NCBI GenBank assembly: GCA_013287025.1
Contig: JABDEN010000009.1
Coordinates: 1-46,090 of the forward strand
Reading direction: 5' to 3'
DNA: 46,090 nucleotides
Source: Gammaproteobacteria bacterium
Lineage (GTDB): Bacteria; Pseudomonadota; Gammaproteobacteria; DSM-16500
Both the position numbers and the translations under genes were made by a program. This document shows, in pieces, positions 36,722-43,773 of this stretch; position 1 is the stretch's first letter; the number at the start of each line of letters is the position of its first letter. The notes below the pieces were generated by a model. The model was not told the DNA's origin. It was given only the letters and a program-made list of their open reading frames with translations, and made no database searches.

Positions 36722-38485
36722 ATGTTATCAAGGACATCAGTAGAAAATAATAACGAAATTGAAACTGAAAAAGATTGTTTTTATGAACTAAATGATGAAA
36801 ACCAACTCGATTGTGTACCCATTAAAATAAATCGACAACCATTAGCAAAATCAGAATCGCAAATCGTAGTCAGTCCATTAACAAAAAAAGAAGCATTGTC
36901 TACCGTGGTTCATAAGTCGGTTCCTTATGCGACAGCTCGTCTTTTATATGCCTTAAATACCATTTTAATGGGCGTCACGATGAGTAAACTCGGCAAAGAG
37001 CAAGTTGCGGCTGGATCTTTTTTTACATCTTTACAGTATTTGTTTGTAGGTATTCCGCAAGGCGTTATGCTGAGTACCGGAATTCTTTTTAGCGAACAAA
37101 ATGGTGCAGGAGAATTTAAAGAATTAGGAAAAATTAGTCGTGCTAGCTGGAAATTAGGATTAATCTCTGCAATATGCGCAAGTGCGGCTTTAATTGTTGC
37201 GCCATATATCATGGGTTCTGCTGGTGCAATGGATAGTAATGTTCAAAAATATGTTGAAGAATATGTTGATTATTTCTCACTCGCGGTTCCTGCTATTTTG
37301 GTGTCGATTGCGGATCAGCAAATTGCTGTTGCTACAAAAGATGCGTATGTTCCATTAGGATTTATCACCATTTATTCTGGTATGGCTTCAGCGTTTGGGA
37401 TTCCGATGTCTCTTGGAAAGTTGGGTGAAGCAGTGTCAGGTGTTAAAGGTTATGGCATTTCGACCGCAATATCATCTTGGTTAGGTTTATTGGGAATGAG
37501 ACTTTATTATCATTTTAATAAGTCGCATTATGAAAAATATGATTTATTTCAATTAAAATACCCAGAAAATAATTATTTTAAAGATTTAATGAATTTGGGT
37601 TGGAAATTTGGCGCACAAGCGGGTGCTGAATTTGCGAATCTTACTGCAACTTCCCTATTGTTATCTGCATACGGTTCTCACAGTGGAAAGCCTGCGCTAC
37701 AAATGATAGTGCCTTCAATACAAATTGCTTCCGCTTGGGGTTTGGTTTCAATGGGGTTAGGACAAGGAATTGCGACTTTAATTGCAAACTTACGCGGCAC
37801 GATGAAAAAGGCGCTAACAGAAAATGATATAGAGACTGCAGATACTTGCAAAGAAAATATCAGAAAACTTTCAGAACTCGGTTTAATATTAGGAACTGCT
37901 ATCAGTGTTGGACTTGCTGCCGTATGTTTTTTTGAGCCCGGTTTATTTTCTAACATATTTTTGTCTGATGATTTAGCTGATGCGGATGTAAAAACCGCAA
38001 ATGAACTTTTGCAAATTAGTTCGGTTGGTTTGATTCTCGATACCATACGCAATATGTATGCAGGTAATTTGAAAGGCTTTAAGGATGTCAATTACTCAAC
38101 GATGGCAAGTTTTGTAATGATGACAGTAGTTTTTTCAGGCGCGGGTGCGGGTTTACTTTACGGCAATGATTCTTTAACGCAATTAATGTGGTTAAGAAAT
38201 CTATCGATCGGTGCTGCGATGATAATGTCAGGCCTCCGATGGAGACGTTATAACAATATGGAACCGATAGAACAAGTTTTAGTGGGTGATGCACAAAACA
38301 AAAACGCGCAGGCGAGCCAAGTGTCCAAGGAAGAAGAAACCTTAGCCGTCGCTAAACCTCGCAGAACGCCTTGTTCTTTTTTTAAAGATCTTTTTTACAA
38401 GGACAAAAGTAATTATCAAGATATTCTTGTTGAAAATGAAAATGCTGTAGAATCAGAACAAAAAAGTCGGTGTATTATTTTATAA
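36722..38485 (+). CDS. MATE-family transporter with long tails and C-terminal CaaX-like CIIL
   Basis: 587 residues, well above the 440-480 of usual bacterial MATE proteins. A charged N-terminal extension of about 60 residues precedes twelve hydrophobic segments with MATE-like blocks (SVPYATARLLYALNTILMG, GIPQGVMLSTGILFSEQNG, GLGQGIATLIANLRG). A hydrophilic tail of about 80 residues ends in KSRCIIL. C584-I-I-L fits the eukaryotic CaaX prenylation motif; a final leucine favours geranylgeranylation. ATG 36722 has GGAG nine bases upstream and lies 14 bp after the EamA gene. It is either the exporter of the operon or a host-directed membrane protein. Confidence 0.78.
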   Translation: MLSRTSVENNNEIETEKDCFYELNDENQLDCVPIKINRQPLAKSESQIVVSPLTKKEALSTVVHKSVPYATARLLYALNTILMGVTMSKLGKEQVAAGSFFTSLQYLFVGIPQGVMLSTGILFSEQNGAGEFKELGKISRASWKLGLISAICASAALIVAPYIMGSAGAMDSNVQKYVEEYVDYFSLAVPAILVSIADQQIAVATKDAYVPLGFITIYSGMASAFGIPMSLGKLGEAVSGVKGYGISTAISSWLGLLGMRLYYHFNKSHYEKYDLFQLKYPENNYFKDLMNLGWKFGAQAGAEFANLTATSLLLSAYGSHSGKPALQMIVPSIQIASAWGLVSMGLGQGIATLIANLRGTMKKALTENDIETADTCKENIRKLSELGLILGTAISVGLAAVCFFEPGLFSNIFLSDDLADADVKTANELLQISSVGLILDTIRNMYAGNLKGFKDVNYSTMASFVMMTVVFSGAGAGLLYGNDSLTQLMWLRNLSIGAAMIMSGLRWRRYNNMEPIEQVLVGDAQNKNAQASQVSKEEETLAVAKPRRTPCSFFKDLFYKDKSNYQDILVENENAVESEQKSRCIIL

Positions 38486-38533
38486 ATACATAAGCTTCGT
38501 CATCAACTATGTCATGCCAGCTAAAAGCATCAT

Positions 38534-38632
38534 AGGTACACAACCGTCGTCCCGCGGCTTGTCCGCGGGATCCAGAGTGGCATATCTGCTGCTAACTGGA
38601 TCCCGCGGACAAGCCGCGGGACGACGAGACCT
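38534..38632. repeat. Family A palindrome with element-like ends, abutting the ankyrin stop
   Basis: Exact 31-bp arms 38545-38575 and 38596-38626. Outer bases ATAGGT...ACCTCT resemble the terminal repeats of the 124-bp element at 21208. Its left flank is a family B fragment (TGTCATGCCAGCTAAAAGCAT from 38510), so this may be a second nested insertion with a lost right flank. Confidence 0.88.
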
Positions 38633-41287
38633 CTACATTTTTTTTCTTTTATAAGGATTAATTTTGTGAGCCAACTTTTTCTTCAAATATTTTTTAAGAG
38701 AATCATTGGCATAATCAATCGGAAGTTTGCCTGAATTATCTTTGATATTGAAATCAGCTCCAGCATTGATAAATAGATCAATCATGTCGTAGGATGAAGT
38801 TGATTTAAAAAAATTGAGAAAATTCGATACGCCATTAATATATTCAATTGCCCAATGCAAAGGCGTTTTCCCTTCAGCATCAGGGGAGTTTAAGTCAATT
38901 TTAGCGTCAATTAAGTTTTTTACTACACGAATATTTCCAAGCTCAATCGCTGCATGAATTGGTTTATGCCCATTTTGGTTGGGGACATCCAGGTTTGCTT
39001 TGGCGTCATGAAGCGCTATGATCACATCCGCATGATTATTTTGGGCAGCGATCCAGGCTGGTGTGTATCCTGTACTAAATTCTGCATTCACATCAGCGCC
39101 GGCTTTCGCAAGTATCTGTATAATATTCGGATGTCCATTTTGAGCGGCATTGTAAAGAGGGGTCGCGACTTCTCCTCTTTTTTGATCCAATTGAATAGGG
39201 TTTTTAAAGGTAGATTTTAGCAAAAGATTCACTATATCTGCATTACCTTTGATAGCTGCTCTATGCAACGCATTCATTCCATTCTCATTTTCCTCATTGG
39301 GATCTAATTCGAGTGCTTTTTCAGCGATGAGTGCTTGAATGACATCGAGACGATTAAATTCAGCAGCAACAGAAAGGAGTGATGTCCCATCATTTGCACC
39401 GCTAAGATCAATATCTTTTTTTTGCAACAAAAGTTTTACGATATCGACATATCCTGATTTGACTGCAAAATAAAGCGCTGTCGCTCCTTGATCATCTTTC
39501 TCGTTAATATCAATTTCTATTTTAGATTCAAGAAAAGCGGTGACAACATTGGTTTGACCACTTTGTGCCGCAACACTAAGGCTGGTGGTACCCTTCAGTA
39601 CTTTTTCGTTAGGTTGAATCATGGGATGACTTAACAAGGATGTGACGATTTTTTCGTGTCCATTTTGTGAGGCGATATAAAGAGGGTTCCCGATGGTTTT
39701 AAAGGAATCTTCATCTCCCAGAACATCAGCTTTATGTTTTATTAATGCCTGAACTGTTGCATCATCACCGCATTTGGCCGCCATATAAAGCCATGAAGCT
39801 TTATTACTATCTACCATTTTCAATTTTTCAGGCGTCATGTGATGCAAGGGAGTTAAATCTTCACGCCATTTATCAATAGCTAATGTAGCGGAATCTTTGC
39901 CATTTTTTGTAGTAGAAATTTCTGTCTGAAAAATAACATCACCATTCATTGAAAAAAAAGCGTTAGCAATTTTATCAGTAAAATCTTCTTCACCTGGAAT
40001 AATAAAATGCTTTAACTCATCAGGTTTTGAAGGCATTTTATTTATATCAAAAATTTCCCATGTATCAACGATTGCATCGTATATCACTGTAATAGCATGA
40101 TTCGAGCCAAGTAATAAAAGTGCAATTGGTTCTTCCATTTTTTTTTGTTCTTTTATTCTTTCTCGTAATTTCGTGAAATAAGTTAAAAGTCCTTTTTTGG
40201 TATATGGTGCTGTAAAATTCGCGAGAAGCGCTTCTCCTCCTTTTTTCTCAAGTTCCTCTGATTGTATGAGTGGTGTTACCCATTCAGGATTTTGCATTTG
40301 AGAAGTCGTTCTTCTATTGACAAGGTGAGGGAATTTTGTCGCCTGAAATTCCAACTCGATACCATTGAATAATGTCAAAATATCAAGATAATCGCTTTCA
40401 ATTTTCTGTTGTTCTGTACTTAAATTTTTCCGAAGTAGTAATAGTTTTTCTGATGTCAGTTTTTCAAATTGTTTATATTTTTCTTCATCTAGTGCTCTTT
40501 CCGTTTTTACATGCAGTTCATTTAGTGCTGCCAGTTCTGCTTGCTTAAGTAGACTTTCATGAAACGAATGCATTTCCAATAATTTTTTTGCAGTAAGACT
40601 ACTAAGTAAGAATAGGGTATCATAAAAATGCGCGCGAGATTTTTTGCTAGAAAGTGCAGAAAGTTTTGCAACTTCTGCAAAACCAAAGCAGAGGCCTCCT
40701 CCTTTTAAATTGGCTTTAAAACCTAATAATTTCATGTATTGATTTATGCGGTGATGAATGTTTACATCACAACCATCGAGCAATAAAATCATTTCAACAC
40801 TAGATGCGATGTCTAAAGCGGTAAACCCAACATTGTTTTTTAGGTTGGGATCGGCACCTGCCGCTAATAATCGTTTCACTACTTCAATATGACCATTTTG
40901 TGAAGCAACATAAATGGGAGTGTATTCCCCTTTCATTCCTTTAGTATTCTGATGCAGAAGACCTGCCGGTGTTTTCAATATCGCATCAACAATATCGAGA
41001 TGTCCCTTAAATGCCGCGGTATGTAGCGCAGTCGATTGATTAAATGGAGTTACTAAACCCACGTCAATATCTTTTAGCGTCAGTAAATATTTTACTACTT
41101 CTAGATGATTATTCTGTGCGGCTAGAAAAAGTGGAGTGACACCAGTAGAAGATAATGCATTAGGGTTAATATTTGCAGTTTTATTTTCATAAAGGTTTTT
41201 GACAGAATCTAAATCACCTTCTGAAGCTGCAATGATGAAATTGTATTGATGACTACTAATATGAAATGTAAGTTCATTGGATGGCAT
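38633..41287 (-). CDS. Large ankyrin-repeat protein with embedded papain-like cysteine-protease motifs (putative effector)
   Basis: 884 residues in three parts. Residues 14-180 hold about five ankyrin repeats. Residues 190-480 form a different module with C200 in KGGGLCFGFAEV, H397 in LLLGSNHAITVIYD and D414 in WEIFDIN, the order and spacing of a papain-fold triad, interrupted by a coiled-coil-like stretch (235-300). Residues 495-870 hold about ten more ankyrin repeats. The Cys/His/acid blocks resemble those of the 417-residue ankyrin protein at 21541. No signal peptide; the C-terminus is basic (KRKKM). ATG 41287 lies about 37 bases after the predicted start of the extended -10 promoter. Host delivery is inferred. 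Confidence 0.75.
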   Translation of the reverse strand: MPSNELTFHISSHQYNFIIAASEGDLDSVKNLYENKTANINPNALSSTGVTPLFLAAQNNHLEVVKYLLTLKDIDVGLVTPFNQSTALHTAAFKGHLDIVDAILKTPAGLLHQNTKGMKGEYTPIYVASQNGHIEVVKRLLAAGADPNLKNNVGFTALDIASSVEMILLLDGCDVNIHHRINQYMKLLGFKANLKGGGLCFGFAEVAKLSALSSKKSRAHFYDTLFLLSSLTAKKLLEMHSFHESLLKQAELAALNELHVKTERALDEEKYKQFEKLTSEKLLLLRKNLSTEQQKIESDYLDILTLFNGIELEFQATKFPHLVNRRTTSQMQNPEWVTPLIQSEELEKKGGEALLANFTAPYTKKGLLTYFTKLRERIKEQKKMEEPIALLLLGSNHAITVIYDAIVDTWEIFDINKMPSKPDELKHFIIPGEEDFTDKIANAFFSMNGDVIFQTEISTTKNGKDSATLAIDKWREDLTPLHHMTPEKLKMVDSNKASWLYMAAKCGDDATVQALIKHKADVLGDEDSFKTIGNPLYIASQNGHEKIVTSLLSHPMIQPNEKVLKGTTSLSVAAQSGQTNVVTAFLESKIEIDINEKDDQGATALYFAVKSGYVDIVKLLLQKKDIDLSGANDGTSLLSVAAEFNRLDVIQALIAEKALELDPNEENENGMNALHRAAIKGNADIVNLLLKSTFKNPIQLDQKRGEVATPLYNAAQNGHPNIIQILAKAGADVNAEFSTGYTPAWIAAQNNHADVIIALHDAKANLDVPNQNGHKPIHAAIELGNIRVVKNLIDAKIDLNSPDAEGKTPLHWAIEYINGVSNFLNFFKSTSSYDMIDLFINAGADFNIKDNSGKLPIDYANDSLKKYLKKKLAHKINPYKRKKM

Positions 41288-41330
41288 GAGATAATTCTCG
41301 CTTTTTTTATTATTTTTATTAAGCGAGGAA

Positions 41331-41359
41331 TTTATAGCATACGCGATTACTTAAATCAA
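41331..41359 (-). promoter_or_regulatory. Extended -10 promoter cassette, copy 1 (large ankyrin gene)
   Basis: Minus strand TTGATT, 17 bp, TATAAA with TATGC directly before the -10. Flanking bases (AAAGTTTTTTGATT and TATAAATTC) are also shared with the copies at 42759 and 45161. Confidence 0.65.
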
Positions 41360-41384
41360 AAAACTTTCGACCTTGTCGCATCTT

Positions 41385-41468
41385 CGTCATCTGCTACGCC
41401 TCCTACAGAGGCGTGGCGATCCAAGCGACATACTGGATTGCCACGTCACTTCGTTCCTCGCAATGACG
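41385..41468. repeat. Imperfect palindromic repeat (CGTCAT...ATGACG, GTGGCGATCCA/TGGATTGCCAC)
   Basis: Outer CGTCAT and ATGACG plus inner GCGTGGCGATCC and GGATTGCCACGTC pair imperfectly. The right half (GGATTGCCACGTC...GCAATGACG) is of a type seen widely in obligate intracellular bacteria. It fills most of the gap between the two minus-strand genes. Confidence 0.8.
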
Positions 41469-41514
41469 ATACTGAGATGCTAAAAAAAGCATCTAATCGA
41501 TCCTACATTCTCAC

Positions 41515-41859
41515 TTATTTTTTGCCCGGTTTTTTGATTGAAATAATACTGTAATCATCCGCAATATCCGATGCTACTATTGCTCCAGCAACAGCAGATG
41601 CAGCAATGACGGGATGACTCGCGACTAGTGCGGTGACTCCAAAAAAAGTCGCGCCAAACAGTGCTGATTCATGTAATTTAAGTGATCCTGGATGTTTATT
41701 GAGTTTATTCGCAGTCCACACACCAGTACCCATTAATGCACCTGCTTTTACACCTTTTGCGATGTTTTTAATAGTGGGCGCTTTAGCCTCAAGCGTTTCA
41801 AATTTGGAAATTGCTTCTGGAATAACCTCGGCGGTACGTTTTAATGCTCTTCGAAACAT
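41515..41859 (-). CDS. Small membrane protein of unknown function
   Basis: 114 residues, not recognised. The N-terminal third is basic and helical (MFRRALKRTAEVIPEAISKFETLE). Two or three short hydrophobic stretches follow (GALMGTGVWTA, ALFGATFFGVTALVASHPVIAAS and AVAGAIVAS), ending in a basic tail (IKKPGKK). ATG 41859 has AGGAG at good spacing; the frame runs on to 41898 without a ribosome site. It could be a membrane-inserting effector or a stress protein; there is no evidence to choose. It lies upstream of the large ankyrin gene on the same strand but 227 bp away. Confidence 0.7.
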   Translation of the reverse strand: MFRRALKRTAEVIPEAISKFETLEAKAPTIKNIAKGVKAGALMGTGVWTANKLNKHPGSLKLHESALFGATFFGVTALVASHPVIAASAVAGAIVASDIADDYSIISIKKPGKK

Positions 41860-41871
41860 GTTATCTCCTAT

Positions 41872-41914
41872 TATTTTTATTCGTTGCAAGGATATCATTT
41901 ATTTTTTGTGTTTT
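41872..41914. repeat. AT-rich upstream repeat, copy 1
   Basis: TTTTTATTCGTTGCAAGGATATCATTTATTTT recurs with three changes at about 43659-43692. This copy lies just upstream of the small membrane protein and may be its promoter region. Confidence 0.6.
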
Positions 41915-41959
41915 CGATATCCCTAAGAGCTCAGGTATTGCTTTTTTATGCGCATTGGT

Positions 41960-41975
41960 GTATAAGTGTATAAGT
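41960..41975 (+). promoter_or_regulatory. Tandem GTATAAGT repeat, candidate antitoxin operator
   Basis: GTATAAGT occurs twice without a gap (41960-41967 and 41968-41975), 15 to 30 bases before the antitoxin start codons. Short tandem sites like this are typical operators for ribbon-helix-helix antitoxins, which repress their own operon. Confidence 0.45.
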
Positions 41976-42004
41976 ACTTAGGTGTAATAATGAGGTTTGT
42001 CCCA

Positions 42005-42247
42005 ATGGCTAATACGATACGATGGAACATAGCGGTTTCACAAGATACAGACCATGCCCTTCGCGTATTTTTGGCTAACCAAGGAGGGGGGCGAAAAGGT
42101 GATTTATCTCGATTTGTTGAAGAAGCAGTTCGTAGTCATATTTTGGAATTGACTGTCGATCAAGCGAAAGCTGCAAATGTTAATATTAATGAAAATGATT
42201 TATCTGCTATTGTAGATGAAGCTATTGAATGGGCGCGTCATAAATAA
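42005..42247 (+). CDS. Ribbon-helix-helix antitoxin of a PIN toxin pair
   Basis: 80 residues from ATG 42005 (MANTIRWNIAVSQDTDHALR), a typical RHH N-terminal strand followed by two helices (DLSRFVEEAVRSHILELT). GAGG lies nine bases upstream. An in-frame ATG at 41990 with AGGTG upstream would add five residues. The C-terminal part (NVNINENDLSAIVDEAIEWARHK) is likely to bind and block the toxin. Its stop shares a base with the toxin ATG (TAATG), so the pair is translationally coupled. Function is inferred from motif and partner. Confidence 0.82.
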   Translation: MANTIRWNIAVSQDTDHALRVFLANQGGGRKGDLSRFVEEAVRSHILELTVDQAKAANVNINENDLSAIVDEAIEWARHK

Positions 42248-42663
42248 TGCGAGTAGTACTTGATACGAATGTTTTATTGAGCGCCCTTATTTCTCCTCAT
42301 GGTATATCTGACTCAATTTACCGTGCTTGGAGAACTGGAAAATTTGATCTGATAACTTCTATAACGCAACTTGATGAATTACGAAGAGCAAGTCGTTATC
42401 CGAAATTTAAATCTATTCTGCAACCTTCTCGCGTAGGAACGATGATTAACAATCTTCAGCATGCTATTGTTTTACAAAATTTGACGATGAAAATCGAAGC
42501 GGATGATCCAAATGACTCGTTTTTATTAAGTATGTCAATCGAGGGGGATGCAGACTATTTGATTACCGGCGATCGTCGGGCTGGATTATTAAAACGAAGG
42601 AAAATTAAAAATACACTTATTTTAACTCCTAGTATCTTTTGTTTAAAAGTACTCGGTGACTAA
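42247..42663 (+). CDS. PIN-domain toxin (COG1569-like ribonuclease)
   Basis: 138 residues with the four acidic residues expected of a PIN nuclease: D6 (VVLDTNVLLSAL), E44 (QLDELRRASR), D90 (DDPNDSFLLSMS) and D109 (DYLITGDRRAG). Such toxins cleave RNA, often tRNA or rRNA, when their antitoxin is degraded. It overlaps the antitoxin gene by one base. The catalytic residues appear intact, so the module may be active. Confidence 0.88.
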   Translation: MRVVLDTNVLLSALISPHGISDSIYRAWRTGKFDLITSITQLDELRRASRYPKFKSILQPSRVGTMINNLQHAIVLQNLTMKIEADDPNDSFLLSMSIEGDADYLITGDRRAGLLKRRKIKNTLILTPSIFCLKVLGD

Positions 42664-42758
42664 TTTTATCTTGCGGAAATGCTCATCGGACCTATAATCC
42701 CACGTCACAACCCATTTAAGGTTGTAACGTGAAAGAGCAAAAGACTATAAGCGCGAAA

Positions 42759-42787
42759 TTTATAGCATAAATCATTCTTAAAATCAA
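42759..42787 (-). promoter_or_regulatory. Extended -10 promoter cassette, copy 2 (no gene directly downstream)
   Basis: Minus strand TTGATT, 17 bp, TATAAA with TATGC before the -10, as in copies 1 and 3. Transcription would run leftward through a stem-loop (42702-42730) and then antisense to the PIN toxin gene. Confidence 0.5.
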
Positions 42788-42835
42788 AAAACTTTATGGG
42801 TAAGTAATGTGGGGTGGATTAGTCGTGACAAGTAA

Positions 42836-43231
42836 TCAAAGCTCGGCTAATAATTTACGCGCTGCTTCGGCAAGCAATGCTGAACGTGTTTTATGTTGAC
42901 TATCCGCTGCGAAATCTAGTGCGTGAAGTAGACCTGTATCTATCGTGATATTAATTCTTTGTGCTTTCCCGGATGGAGGAATGATTGAAATCATAAGTGG
43001 GATAGTTCCTTTAGCATCAGGTAGGTGCATTATTTTATCTAATGAAGAAGCATTAGAAATGGTTTCCCCCTCTTCGATCATTAACTCAATATGAGCAATT
43101 AAACCTTCTCTCGCATTTTTTCTTGCTTCTTCTAAAGTTTCGCCTGCCGATCCAAGTCCTGGGAAATCTGGGAAAAAAACGGTATAACCTTCTTCTGTTT
43201 TTTCAGCTAATCCTATGTATTCAATTACCAT
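42836..43231 (-). CDS. HicB-family antitoxin-like protein, no HicA visible
   Basis: 131 residues. The N-terminal HicB fold is clear (VIEYIGLAEKTEEGYTVFFP, then DFPGLGSAGETLEEARKNA). A C-terminal ribbon-helix-helix (INITIDTGLLHALDFAADSQ) would bind DNA. ATG 43231 has GAGG about nine bases upstream; the longer frame to 43282 overlaps the next gene. The usual small HicA mRNA interferase is not seen on either side: a 65-residue exported protein lies upstream and a repeat-containing gap downstream. It may be an orphan regulator or the remnant of a hicAB pair. Confidence 0.85.
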   Translation of the reverse strand: MVIEYIGLAEKTEEGYTVFFPDFPGLGSAGETLEEARKNAREGLIAHIELMIEEGETISNASSLDKIMHLPDAKGTIPLMISIIPPSGKAQRINITIDTGLLHALDFAADSQHKTRSALLAEAARKLLAEL

Positions 43232-43235
43232 AATC

Positions 43236-43433
43236 TTATGCCTCGGCGTGTATGTTGCCTGAAATGTTTTGTACCATGGCATTTTTGTTTCCGCCTTGCT
43301 TCATCCATTCTGGCATAGGGACATCATGTAGAACCTGGGTTGATTCTATTTTATATCCTTGACCTGAATCACTTGCATAAGCATTGACTGAAATTATGGA
43401 CGCTATCATTACCAAGTATTTTTTAAATTGCAT
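43236..43433 (-). CDS. Tiny exported protein of unknown function
   Basis: 65 residues with a classical Sec signal peptide (MQFKKYLVMIASIISVNAYA, cleavage likely after AYA), leaving a mature peptide of about 45 residues (SDSGQGYKIESTQ onwards) that includes DVPMPEWMKQGG. No homologue is recognised. Its stop is 4 bp before the HicB start, so the two are probably co-transcribed, which is an odd pairing for a secreted peptide. Could be a periplasmic peptide of unknown role. Confidence 0.65.
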   Translation of the reverse strand: MQFKKYLVMIASIISVNAYASDSGQGYKIESTQVLHDVPMPEWMKQGGNKNAMVQNISGNIHAEA

Positions 43434-43773
43434 GTTTTGTCTCGTTTTTTAATAATCTATTATAAACTATAAATCCCGACTACGTCGCCTAACTTTATTA
43501 ACCAAAACATTTCCGAATATTTTTTTTACATAAAGCCGTCTTATTTTTTTGATAAAAAAGTAAGGTGGATTAGATGCGTTTTAGGCGTCGTTTCCCCCCT
43601 TTTTTAGTTGATTATTTTTTCTGAAGGATTTTGCCGCAATAAATTGGTGGATTAGATGTTTTTATTCGTCGCAAGAATATCATTTATTTTGTATTTTCTC
43701 TCATTATTTGGATAATAAAACCCGTCGTCCCGCGGCTTGTCCGCGGGATCCAGAAGGGCTTAAGTTTAAAATA
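43434..43773. other. 340-bp gene-free stretch made of repeat fragments
   Basis: It holds diverged family C arms (GGTGGATTAGATGCG near 43563 and TTGGTGGATTAGATG near 43644), the second AT-rich upstream repeat (43659-43692) and a single family A arm. No convincing coding frame is seen. Confidence 0.7.
43721..43753 (+). repeat. Single arm of repeat family A
   Basis: Identical over 33 bp to the left arm at 5895-5927. It ends 20 bases before the stop codon of the minus-strand helical protein. Confidence 0.93.

Noticed and set aside
37678..38091. 137-residue open frame on the minus strand
   Set aside because: Antisense to the MATE gene, whose hydrophobic pattern is continuous across the region.
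41246..41554. 102-residue open frame on + across the ankyrin start and repeat
   Set aside because: It is composed of promoter and repeat sequence and has no recognisable domain.
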